Below are positions 1 to 5,722 of a DNA stretch of 23,117 bases, one piece after another. The notes under the pieces were generated by a model. The model was not told the DNA's origin and ran no database searches. It worked only from the letters and a program-made list of their open reading frames with translations. The DNA lies in NCBI GenBank assembly GCA_004562915.1, contig SFQZ01000050.1:1-23117 (forward strand), written 5' to 3'. This DNA comes from a bacterium (GTDB lineage Bacteria > Bacillota_A > Clostridia > Lachnospirales > Lachnospiraceae). Made by a program: the position numbers and the translations under genes. Numbering within the stretch: position 1 is the stretch's first letter; each line of letters opens with the position of its first letter.

Positions 1-84
1 TTCTTCGGCGGGTACAGTTAAGCACGGTATCAAATAATCCCCTTGCCTTTCGTATTTGCCGCCCAGTTCCTCAAATAATGATTG
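1..84 (-). pseudogene. TnpV-like transposon protein, N-terminal fragment without a start codon
   Basis: On the minus strand the first 84 bases read as an open frame containing SLFEELGGKYERQGDYLIP followed by a short acidic stretch, which I recognise as the N-terminus of the TnpV family (small proteins carried by Tn4451-like clostridial transposons; molecular role unclear). The family normally begins one to three codons before SLF; here the upstream codons are CTC TGC GAT CAA with a stop four codons further up and no ATG, GTG or TTG, so the start has been lost. The rest of the gene runs off the window. The similarity breaks at about position 84, where a different gene remnant starts on the other strand, so this is a recombination junction. 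Recognition is from memory of the family pattern only. Confidence 0.55.
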
Positions 85-218
85 ATCGCAGAGCTGTTAA
101 TGAATATCTTACTCTGATTGGAGAAAAAGAATTGCCCCTAAATTTTTTTGAAATAATTGACATTGAAGACCGATTTCCGGTTGAAAGAGTAAATAAACTA
201 TTGAATGGGAAAGAATAA
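78..218 (+). pseudogene. C-terminal gene remnant or 46-aa small ORF
   Basis: A plus-strand frame runs open from position 3 to a stop at 216-218. The only ATG is at 78, which would give 46 residues ending in FPVERVNKLLNGKE. There is no ribosome site before this ATG, and bases up to about 84 belong to the opposing tnpV fragment, so the sequence from about 85 on is most likely the tail of a longer gene whose front was replaced. The charged, hydrophilic tail looks like real coding sequence, but I do not recognise the family. Confidence 0.35.
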
Positions 219-248
219 TAAATCTTGAATTTGCAAAGGAGACCAGTT

Positions 249-425
249 ATGAAAAAAACTAATAAATATAATGGAATGATATATGGGATGTGCATCGGTG
301 TAGGTGTAGGAACTGCATTAGGCGTGGTATTCAATCATACTATATTAGGATTAGCTATAGGACTGGGAGTGGGAATGTTTGTTGGGAGTCTTTTTACTAA
401 TAAACATGATGATGATATAGAGTAG
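249..425 (+). CDS. Small glycine-zipper membrane protein (58 aa)
   Basis: The start at ATG 249 is chosen because AAAGGAGA lies just upstream; an in-frame start at 225 has no ribosome site. The product begins with a basic stretch (KKTNKYNG), then two hydrophobic segments at about residues 10-30 and 33-52. Both are rich in glycine in a GxGxG pattern (GVGVG and GLGVG), typical of closely packed transmembrane helix pairs. It ends in an acidic DDDIE tail. This predicts a small inner-membrane protein with a tight helical hairpin. Such proteins occur as phage, toxin or unknown accessory proteins; no function can be assigned from sequence. The next gene is convergent. Confidence 0.6.
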   Translation: MKKTNKYNGMIYGMCIGVGVGTALGVVFNHTILGLAIGLGVGMFVGSLFTNKHDDDIE

Positions 426-529
426 TAAGCGAAAATAAAATTCCAGTTTGACAATTTTATATCTACACACAAAGCAGTTAACCTTAGGATTATTAGAAAT
501 TTATAGTGGTAGTGGAACAAATGTTAAGG

Positions 530-739
530 TTAGTTAATTTTGTCGTAAAGTGATAATACTCCAAGTATTTTATCCAATTTAACAAGGATTTCATCGAGAG
601 GCTTTCTTGTAGTTGCTTCATATTGTGTAATTCTGATATCAGTAGAATCTTCGGGGAAGCCAAGTGCGATACCAAGTTCTTTTTGTGTGAGATGATTTTT
701 CTGTCTCAAATGATTTAATTTTCTTCCAAATGTAATCAT
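530..739 (-). CDS. Short XRE/Cro-type helix-turn-helix regulator (69 aa)
   Basis: Start ATG 739 is preceded by AGAAAGGA at about 8 bases; the longer in-frame start at 760 has no such site. Residues 4-60 form an XRE fold: LRQKNHLTQKELGIALGF is helix 2-turn-helix 3, and DIRITQYEATTRKP is the following recognition/packing region. The protein stops just after LDKILGV. Relatives in clostridial conjugative elements, as I remember them, keep the same N-terminal domain (GFPE..DIR..QYE) but continue with a C-terminal extension, so this may be a truncated copy, although the HTH domain is whole. It lies downstream of dut on the same strand, separated by an inverted repeat, and probably regulates element genes. 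Confidence 0.75.
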   Translation of the reverse strand: MITFGRKLNHLRQKNHLTQKELGIALGFPEDSTDIRITQYEATTRKPLDEILVKLDKILGVLSLYDKIN

Positions 740-776
740 AGTAGTTATTCCTTTCTGCAAGTTATTTTGAGTGTGT

Positions 777-808
777 GAGGTGTCGAATCATAAATTATTC
801 GGCACCTC
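777..808. terminator. Inverted repeat between dut and the XRE gene
   Basis: GAGGTGTCGAA at 777-787 pairs with TTCGGCACCTC at 798-808 (11 bp, one G-T wobble) around a 10-nt loop. It sits immediately after the dut stop in the dut-to-XRE direction. No strong T-tract follows on either strand (TTTTAT a few bases on in the plus direction), so it may be a weak terminator or a processing/attenuation site. Confidence 0.5.
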
Positions 809-822
809 TGGTTTTATGATCT

Positions 823-1236
823 TTATTCCCCGGTACTTCCAAAAGCCCCGATATCTCTTGCTTCTCCGAGATCCAGAACAAAGTCGGCGATTAGAACCGG
901 AGTGATAACCAGTTGCCCTACACGGGTATCTTTGCGGAGTATTTGGGATTCTGAACTAACATTACTGATGATGGCATGAATTTCTCCTCGATATCCGGAA
1001 TCAATAGGCGGAAGTTCGCAGACCAACCCTTTTGCTGCCATGCTGCTTCTTGGAAAAACATAACCGGCATATCCATCTGGAATCATGAGACCAAATCCTA
1101 ATGGGATTCTTGCAATCTCTCCTGGTTTTAATGTGTAGTCATAAGGCATATATACATCGGCCCCGGCATCGTTTTCATGAGGTCGGAAAGGATAATGATC
1201 TTTCTCTAACCCAAAGTCGATCAATTTAATTTTCAT
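823..1236 (-). CDS. dut: dUTP diphosphatase (dUTPase)
   Basis: The enzyme hydrolyses dUTP to dUMP and pyrophosphate, keeping uracil out of DNA and supplying dUMP for thymidylate synthesis; family members are cytosolic homotrimers. All five trimeric-dUTPase motifs are visible: motif 1 DAGADV (residues 23-28), motif 2 PRSSMAAKG (62-70), motif 3 PPIDSGYRGE (76-85) with the catalytic Asp at D79 and the stacking Tyr at Y82, motif 4 RVGQLVI (105-111) and motif 5 RDIGAFGSTG (127-136). Motif 5 is slightly unusual (GA for the common GG). At 137 residues it is a normal length. The start has GAAGGGAGGG upstream, and the gene overlaps the end of thyX by 11 bases, so the two are translated together; ThyX would consume the dUMP made here. 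Confidence 0.93.
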   Translation of the reverse strand: MKIKLIDFGLEKDHYPFRPHENDAGADVYMPYDYTLKPGEIARIPLGFGLMIPDGYAGYVFPRSSMAAKGLVCELPPIDSGYRGEIHAIISNVSSESQILRKDTRVGQLVITPVLIADFVLDLGEARDIGAFGSTGE

Positions 1237-2005
1237 AAACAGTTTCCCTCCCTTCTACGAGCAGAGGATAATCTGCTCTCATTATTTCTAATGGAGACCA
1301 TTCTTTTGGGATAGGAATTCCACAGGACATAGCACCTTCTTCACAACATCCCCTCTGGCAGAAAGGACCGGTCAGCTTCGGTGAAAATAACACCGGATCA
1401 AATTCATATAATTTCTGCCAGATGTCCAACATTACAATTCTTGTTTCGTCGGTATTTCTCCTGCAGATTCGCTGACTGATCATATGTTTCCACTCATAAG
1501 GTGTAGCGCAGATAATCAGAATATTTCTTAAAGCATGAGGGAGGGCATATCCTGCAGAATCATGATGAAATCCCACAGAGCACAATTCCTGATAACATCT
1601 GAGATCCGATAAGCAGCTTTTCAGATAGAGATCAATGTATCTCTGTTCGGAAAAAAGGATTTCATATGGGATCGTAAATGCAGCTTTTTCTGAATAGTTG
1701 CTATATTGCAGAGATGCACTCATGAATTTTACTTCGTTTTGATGACGAGTAATCTGTGCAAGAAAACGTCTGCTTGCCCCCACAATCGCAACAGTGATCA
1801 CCGTAAATTTCTGTACGGTTGGATGAGGAAGACTGGCAATCCGATCTACGGTTTTATCTGTAAAAGATTTCTGATAAAGAGCCATAAGATCATCCATGTT
1901 TTGAATGGAATGCCCCTGTTGGGTAAGCCTTGCTGCGAATACCATGTTCTGAGCTGCTTCTTGAATGGTATAACTATTTAAAATCTTTGTCTCAATGTGA
2001 TCCAT
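1226..2005 (-). CDS. thyX: Divergent FAD-dependent thymidylate synthase (ThyX-like)
   Basis: ThyX methylates dUMP to dTMP using methylene-tetrahydrofolate and reduced FAD. Assignment rests on the signature region RHQNEVKFMSASLQYS (residues 87-102), which lines up with the ThyX motif RHRxxSxNExSxRY, and on the neighbouring dut gene. It is divergent: only the leading RH, a later Ser and Tyr are kept, the third-position Arg is Gln, the Asn-Glu pair is shifted, and the C-terminal NAR/LR region is replaced by TPYEWKH followed by QRICRRNTDETR. A Cys-rich tail (CCEEGAMSCG, near residues 220-229) is also atypical. At 259 residues it is in the family range. AAAGGAGG precedes the ATG; the gene overlaps the upstream ORF by 14 bases and dut by 11. 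It could be an active phage/element-type ThyX or a relative with altered chemistry. Confidence 0.75.
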   Translation of the reverse strand: MDHIETKILNSYTIQEAAQNMVFAARLTQQGHSIQNMDDLMALYQKSFTDKTVDRIASLPHPTVQKFTVITVAIVGASRRFLAQITRHQNEVKFMSASLQYSNYSEKAAFTIPYEILFSEQRYIDLYLKSCLSDLRCYQELCSVGFHHDSAGYALPHALRNILIICATPYEWKHMISQRICRRNTDETRIVMLDIWQKLYEFDPVLFSPKLTGPFCQRGCCEEGAMSCGIPIPKEWSPLEIMRADYPLLVEGRETVYEN

Positions 2006-2318
2006 AGGCTTGTTCCTCCTTTATCAATGCTTTCAGTAGAATGAGATAGTTGATGCAGTCTGTGATCTTCTCATCCCATTGTTCTAAGTCAAATTGGAGC
2101 AGCGAAGAGTAACACATGTCATAGAGAGATACGACATGCTTCGACATCATTCCGGCCAGAGCAGCCTTAGGTGTGCATCCCTGTAATGAGGCAGCGATTT
2201 TAAACGCACTCAGGCGGTCAATGCGGTCTCCGGTGTATTCTTTCTTCTTGTGTGCCAGGACATCGGCACATTTTCGATATTGTTGTTCAAGGACAACATT
2301 AAATTCATTTTGTGTCAT
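1992..2318 (-). CDS. Small all-helical protein, possibly nucleotide-related (108 aa)
   Basis: The ATG is preceded by AAGGAGG. The product is predicted all-alpha, with three to four amphipathic helices: an N-terminal helix with QQYRKCADVLAHKKKEY, a central AALAGMMSKHVVSLYDM helix and a C-terminal EKITDCINYLILLKALIKEE helix. The pattern KKxxY ... KH..S.YDM ... EK..D.INY resembles the DUF1599 (nucleotide-modification-associated) and MazG-like all-alpha families seen beside phage nucleotide genes, but I cannot confirm the family. It is translationally coupled to thyX (14-base overlap), which supports a nucleotide-pool or DNA-modification role. The relaxase lies 27 bases upstream, so it is part of the mobilization operon. 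Confidence 0.7.
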   Translation of the reverse strand: MTQNEFNVVLEQQYRKCADVLAHKKKEYTGDRIDRLSAFKIAASLQGCTPKAALAGMMSKHVVSLYDMCYSSLLQFDLEQWDEKITDCINYLILLKALIKEEQAYGSH

Positions 2319-2345
2319 ATTGTAATTCCTCCTTCGTAAAATGAT

Positions 2346-3893
2346 TTATAATTCGGGTTCCTGTGTCTTTTGCTTTTTCGGAACCTGGTTGTGGAGAATT
2401 GCTTCCACATTTTTGTCTACGGTTCTTAAATCTTGTGTCAGATCCTTTAGAGATCGGATGGATGATTTTTGCTGGTCGATCTGTTCCTGCAAGCTGTTTT
2501 TTTGTTCCTTCAATGTTTTGATAGGAAGCATCTTTCCATCGGGATAAAAAGATTTCAGCCAGTCACGGGCTTCTTCATATGCCTGAATTTCAGCGGTGTG
2601 TTCCTTTCGGAATCTGCCTTTGTTTTTCGCCTTTAAAAATTCGGTATAGATTGCTTTCTGTGAAAAATATTGTCCGGTGTAATGGATCTGACGGTTGATG
2701 TTTTTCAAATCTGCATTCATTTTCATTAGCTGATCTGTTGCCTGATCTAACTGTTTTTGAGATTCGGAAAAGGCATTTTTTAATTCGATTTGGGTATTGT
2801 ATCCATGTTCTTGCACATAGATAATGGTATTTGCCATTTCTTGAAGATTGGATATTTTTACCCGATGAGCATATCCGGGACTTTGCATTGCTTTCACATT
2901 TTTCTGAAGATCTACTACCAACCGTAAATGCGATCTGACATAAAGAATGGTTATCGGATCTTTTCGTAAGAAGAGCTGTTCTAAATGTTCTTTGCCGTAT
3001 TGAGTTCCCAAAGCCTTCTCTGTAATCCGTTTGTTCCGATCCGGATGGAGATAACGATATCTTCCTCTTTCTTCAATGACGGAAATCTGATATTTTTCAA
3101 AAAGAAGAGATTGAAATTCTTGAAAGCTTTTAGAATGCGAGCTGCATTCTTCGATGGCATTTCGGAGTTCCTGCTTCTGCGTCTGAAACATTGTGGCATT
3201 TGGTTTCAATCCATCTGCAATGATTTTTTTGTTGGTCTCTTCTAATTTTTTCTGCCCGGATTTTTGGGCCATATATTCAGCCTGTGTGATCTTTGTTTCA
3301 GCCGGAGAGAGAAGATCAACCTGATGAAGTCCCTCCTGGATGCACATATCCATAATTTCCTTTTTGAAATAATTCAGGAATTTATTTGTGGATCGGTGTT
3401 TGTATCCGGCAATTTCTTCATGGGGCTTATCCATGTAACGTTGCCTTCTGACAGCTTCCTTACGGACGCTGTTGATCACAATATGCGTATGGATATTGCC
3501 GGAACCATTGTGACCATCGGTATGTGTCACGATAAGAGCCTGATATCCCGGAAATATTTTTTTGGCAAGGTCTAAAGATAGAGCCTGTGCTTTTTCTCCC
3601 GTCAGATCACATTCAATAGCATCAGCAGGATCATAACTGATGATATAGTGATGACTTTTGATTTCAGATGATTTTTTGTTTTTATGAAATTTCGCATTTG
3701 TCAGACTACACTCCTTGTCAAAAGACATCGGATCACAGTTGAGACCATCCATGTAGAACTCATCTCTTAAAAGACTTCGCCCCATTTCATCTTTTATCTT
3801 TTTTCCAGTGCTCTCATCATGTTGGAAAAGCAGATAATCAATGGCATTTGAATAGTTGGCATTTCTACTTTTGATGTGTTTTAGTATTGCCAT
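2346..3893 (-). CDS. mobA: Relaxase/mobilization nuclease (MobA/VirD2-like)
   Basis: The relaxase nicks oriT, stays covalently bound to the 5' end and leads the strand into a recipient. The start is the ATG at 3893 (AGGTGA upstream), giving 515 residues; a GTG three codons earlier is less likely. The N-terminal relaxase domain spans about residues 1-200: the three-histidine metal site is HTDGHNGSGNIHTHIVIN (H124, H135, H137), and the candidate nucleophiles are Y14 or Y20 in the conserved NANYSNAIDY stretch. The C-terminal half (about 330-515) is Lys/Glu/Gln-rich with long coiled coils and a basic tail. The start lies inside the end of mobC (29-base overlap), a typical mobCA arrangement. No secretion genes accompany it, so it would use a helper's channel. 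Confidence 0.92.
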   Translation of the reverse strand: MAILKHIKSRNANYSNAIDYLLFQHDESTGKKIKDEMGRSLLRDEFYMDGLNCDPMSFDKECSLTNAKFHKNKKSSEIKSHHYIISYDPADAIECDLTGEKAQALSLDLAKKIFPGYQALIVTHTDGHNGSGNIHTHIVINSVRKEAVRRQRYMDKPHEEIAGYKHRSTNKFLNYFKKEIMDMCIQEGLHQVDLLSPAETKITQAEYMAQKSGQKKLEETNKKIIADGLKPNATMFQTQKQELRNAIEECSSHSKSFQEFQSLLFEKYQISVIEERGRYRYLHPDRNKRITEKALGTQYGKEHLEQLFLRKDPITILYVRSHLRLVVDLQKNVKAMQSPGYAHRVKISNLQEMANTIIYVQEHGYNTQIELKNAFSESQKQLDQATDQLMKMNADLKNINRQIHYTGQYFSQKAIYTEFLKAKNKGRFRKEHTAEIQAYEEARDWLKSFYPDGKMLPIKTLKEQKNSLQEQIDQQKSSIRSLKDLTQDLRTVDKNVEAILHNQVPKKQKTQEPEL

Positions 3894-4257
3894 GAAAATC
3901 ACCTGCCATTTCTAACACTTTTTTTCGCAAGAGGAAGAGGTCGGAGATACATTGATGGATTTCATTTTCCATAGCCTGGGAATGAGTTCCACCGGTATTA
4001 AAATACTTGGCGATCTGGTTCAGATTGGAACCGATTTTACCGTATTGCCCGACCAGCTCCCGAAGTACTTTGATGTCTGCGACAACTTCATAATGAATTT
4101 GAATTGGTCTATTTAGGAACAATCTTCGTAGATATTCTGAACGAGAGATTCCCACAGAGCTTGCGGCCTGATTTAATATTTCCAATTCAATGTCTGTAAG
4201 TTTCAGACAGATTATGTTTCGATGCTTCAATTCCTTTGATTTTTCTTTTGGTGGCAT
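3865..4257 (-). CDS. mobC: MobC-like relaxosome accessory protein
   Basis: A 130-residue DNA-binding partner of the relaxase. The N-terminus is basic, followed by a ribbon-helix-helix region (about residues 15-50: CLKLTDIELEILNQAASSVGISRSEYLRR). The MobC hallmark GSNLNQIAKYFN lies near residue 76, and a C-terminal helix follows. GGAAGGAGGAG precedes the ATG. Family members bind oriT and help open the strands so the relaxase can nick. The gene overlaps the relaxase, and the inverted-repeat-rich region directly upstream is its probable binding site, which may also allow autoregulation of this minus-strand operon. Confidence 0.88.
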   Translation of the reverse strand: MPPKEKSKELKHRNIICLKLTDIELEILNQAASSVGISRSEYLRRLFLNRPIQIHYEVVADIKVLRELVGQYGKIGSNLNQIAKYFNTGGTHSQAMENEIHQCISDLFLLRKKVLEMAGDFHGNTKTHQK

Positions 4258-4275
4258 ACTCCTCCTTCCTTTCTA

Positions 4276-4386
4276 AACTGTGACATCGAATAGTGTTACA
4301 GTTCACTAATTTTTATCGGCTGTCCCTTCCGATAGAGAATTAGTGCAGTATCCATTTTTGTGGATACTGACTGCATCTTTGATGCA
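4276..4386. other. Four-hairpin array upstream of mobC, candidate oriT
   Basis: Four consecutive inverted repeats are visible. (a) AACTGTGACA 4276-4285 with TGTTACAGTT 4294-4303 (one mismatch). (b) CACTAATT 4304-4311 with AATTAGTG 4338-4345, enclosing TATCGG 4314-4319 with CCGATA 4329-4334. (c) CAGTATCCA 4346-4354 with TGGATACTG 4361-4369, perfect. (d) TGCATC 4372-4377 with GATGCA 4381-4386, perfect, loop of 3. The position, between divergent arms and directly before mobC, fits the relaxosome assembly site. The nick position cannot be read with certainty; the loop of repeat (a) contains TAGTGTTA, loosely like the pMV158 nick region. Confidence 0.6.
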
Positions 4387-4391
4387 AAAGC

Positions 4392-4508
4392 GAGGGTATG
4401 GGGAAACGTAATCCCCATCAAGATACCTAACCCGGGGATAAGACCGTTCTCATAAAATGAGGATACGGTATTACCCGGGTGGATCTTGCTCTTGAAAGAT
4501 TAACCCTC
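4392..4508. ncRNA. Branched, closed multi-stem structure (candidate structured RNA or oriT domain)
   Basis: GAGGGT 4392-4397 pairs with ACCCTC 4503-4508 and encloses three further hairpins: ATGGGG 4398-4403 with CCCCAT 4413-4418; a long composite arm ACCCGGG 4430-4436 with CCCGGGT 4474-4480, containing ACCGT 4443-4447 with ACGGT 4465-4469 and CTCAT 4449-4453 with ATGAG 4457-4461; and ATCTT 4483-4487 with AAGAT 4496-4500. A closing stem around three arms is an architecture more common in structured RNAs than in simple DNA binding sites. Strand is undetermined; on the minus strand it would be the mobC leader. No known RNA family is recognised. Confidence 0.45.
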
Positions 4509-4631
4509 TCATATAACGAAAGGCTCAGGGCAGAAAATACAGGGTGAGATAGAAAAAAAGTAAAAAAACTGCTATACTACAATTCAGAACAAAGCAAAAA
4601 AAACGATTTTGAGAATAGAGGTATGAAGAAA

Positions 4632-5042
4632 ATGGTAAAACCAATTATGAAAGATATATTTTTTCTGGGACAAAAATCTGAACCGGCAACAAAAGCCGAT
4701 CTTCAAGTTGGAAAAGATTTAATGGATACGTTAGCTGCGAACCGTGAGGGATGTGTTGGAATGGCAGCGAATATGATCGGTGTGAAAAAAAGTGTCATTA
4801 TTGTAAATATGGGATTCGTAGATGTGGTAATGTTTAATCCTGTATTGGTAAGAAAAGAATCACCTTATGAAACTGAAGAAGGATGCTTATCTCTTACAGG
4901 AGTGCGTAAGACAACGAGATATCAGATGATAGAAGTTGAATATCTGGATATGAATTGGAAGAAACAGAAATTGAAACTTGATGGTTGGACTGCACAGATT
5001 TGTCAGCATGAGCTGGATCATTTGGAGGGCATACTGATTTAA
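4632..5042 (+). CDS. Peptide deformylase-like protein
   Basis: Deformylases remove the formyl group from the N-terminal Met of new proteins using a metal ion. The metal-binding motifs are present: EGCLSL (Cys ligand) near residue 83 and QHELDH (two His ligands and the catalytic Glu) near residue 125. The first motif reads GMAANMIG where standard enzymes have G-x-G-x-A-A-x-Q, so the conserved Gln is Asn. This 136-aa form with KPIxKDIFFLGQKSEPATKADL is a known Firmicute paralogue distinct from the housekeeping enzyme. ATG 4632 is preferred over 4623: it matches the family N-terminus and lies 10 bases after AGAGG. It may be an active variant or a modified enzyme; carriage on a mobile element could affect deformylase-inhibitor tolerance, which is inference only. 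Confidence 0.85.
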   Translation: MVKPIMKDIFFLGQKSEPATKADLQVGKDLMDTLAANREGCVGMAANMIGVKKSVIIVNMGFVDVVMFNPVLVRKESPYETEEGCLSLTGVRKTTRYQMIEVEYLDMNWKKQKLKLDGWTAQICQHELDHLEGILI

Positions 5043-5072
5043 GCCGAGAGAAATTTACAGGAGTGATACTTT

Positions 5073-5345
5073 ATGGGAACGGAAAGAACAGATGAATTAT
5101 ATAAGGTTTTACTTACCAAAGGATATCCGAAAGAACTTTGTGCAGAAATAGCCTATAAGAATCTGAATACAGATTATACAGCGACCAGGATGTTGGGATA
5201 CTTGTATCGTTACACAGAGCCCAGATTGGAAGATGTGATAGATGAAATGATTGCAATCCTAAGTGACCGGGAAGAAATCATAAAGAAAAAAGAAATGGAG
5301 CAGTCGCAGGCTGTTATAAATGAGATTTATAGAAATGGATTATAA
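5073..5345 (+). CDS. Conserved hypothetical protein (90 aa) downstream of deformylase-like gene
   Basis: The ATG follows ACAGGAGTGATACTTT, a good ribosome site, 30 bases after the deformylase-like stop, so both are probably one transcript. The protein is soluble and helical: an N-terminal ELYKVLLTKGYPKELCAEIAYKNL segment, a middle TDYTATRMLGYLYRY helix, and an acidic C-terminal helix with EDVIDEMIAILSDREEIIKKKEMEQSQ that could be a coiled coil. I have a sense of this family accompanying the same deformylase paralogue in Firmicutes, but I cannot name it and no catalytic motif is visible. Confidence 0.7.
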   Translation: MGTERTDELYKVLLTKGYPKELCAEIAYKNLNTDYTATRMLGYLYRYTEPRLEDVIDEMIAILSDREEIIKKKEMEQSQAVINEIYRNGL

Positions 5346-5370
5346 ATTTTTTTAGTCACCCTGTAAAAAT

Positions 5371-5443
5371 CCTCTTTTTCCTTTCGTTATATAGAAGGAT
5401 CTTTTTCCTTCCTATATGTATGAAAGAAGAAAGAGGGTTTTTT
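5371..5443 (+). terminator. Long hairpin with T-tract overlapping the xis ribosome site
   Basis: CCTCTTTTTCCTTTC at 5371-5385 pairs with GAAAGAAGAAAGAGG at 5422-5436 (two mismatches), with an inner stem of ATAGAAGGA 5391-5399 against TCCTTCCTAT 5406-5415 (one bulge). A T-run at 5438-5443 follows, as in an intrinsic terminator. The 3' arm carries AAAGAGGG, the only ribosome site for the excisionase ATG at 5446, so the structure should both stop read-through and hide that site. Confidence 0.7.
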
Positions 5444-5445
5444 AT

Positions 5446-5622
5446 ATGTCAGAAAAAAGATGTTATACCGTAAAAGAGATTCAGGAAATTTTAGATGTAA
5501 GCCGCCCGACAGTCTATGCATTATTAAAGAAAAAAGAGTTCCGATGGATCCAGTTGGATGGAGGAAAGTATAGAATTTCAAAAAAGAGTTTTGATGACTG
5601 GCTTGATAAACAGCCGGAGTAA
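5446..5622 (+). CDS. xis: Excisionase-like HTH protein (Xis)
   Basis: A 58-residue single-domain protein with the winged-helix/MerR-like pattern of excisionases: YTVKEIQEILDVSRPTVYALLKKKEF is the HTH (about residues 7-32), then a basic wing and KSFDDWLDKQ at the end. Family members bind near the attachment site, bend DNA and steer the integrase toward excision. ATG 5446 lies 8 bases after AAAGAGGG; an in-frame ATG at 5416 lies inside the hairpin and would add an unrelated basic leader. A terminator follows (5631-5677), so it is expressed as its own short transcript. The integrase lies about 1 kb downstream. Confidence 0.85.
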   Translation: MSEKRCYTVKEIQEILDVSRPTVYALLKKKEFRWIQLDGGKYRISKKSFDDWLDKQPE

Positions 5623-5630
5623 AAAATCTG

Positions 5631-5677
5631 GGATGTTGGTTGAGAGAAAAAGTCGCAATCGACATCCTAATTTTTTA
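5631..5677 (+). terminator. Intrinsic terminator after xis
   Basis: GGATGT at 5631-5636 pairs with ACATCC at 5662-5667, with inner TTG/CAA pairing, and is followed by TAA and six T residues from 5671. It lies 9 bases beyond the xis stop. Confidence 0.7.
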
Positions 5678-5722
5678 TTTGAAAATGATGTATGATGCAG
5701 AAAAGAAAGGAGAGTTGATCAG

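Noticed and set aside
4573..4578. TATACT as a -10 box for the deformylase-like gene
   Set aside because: No acceptable -35 box is found 16-18 bases upstream, so I do not call a promoter.
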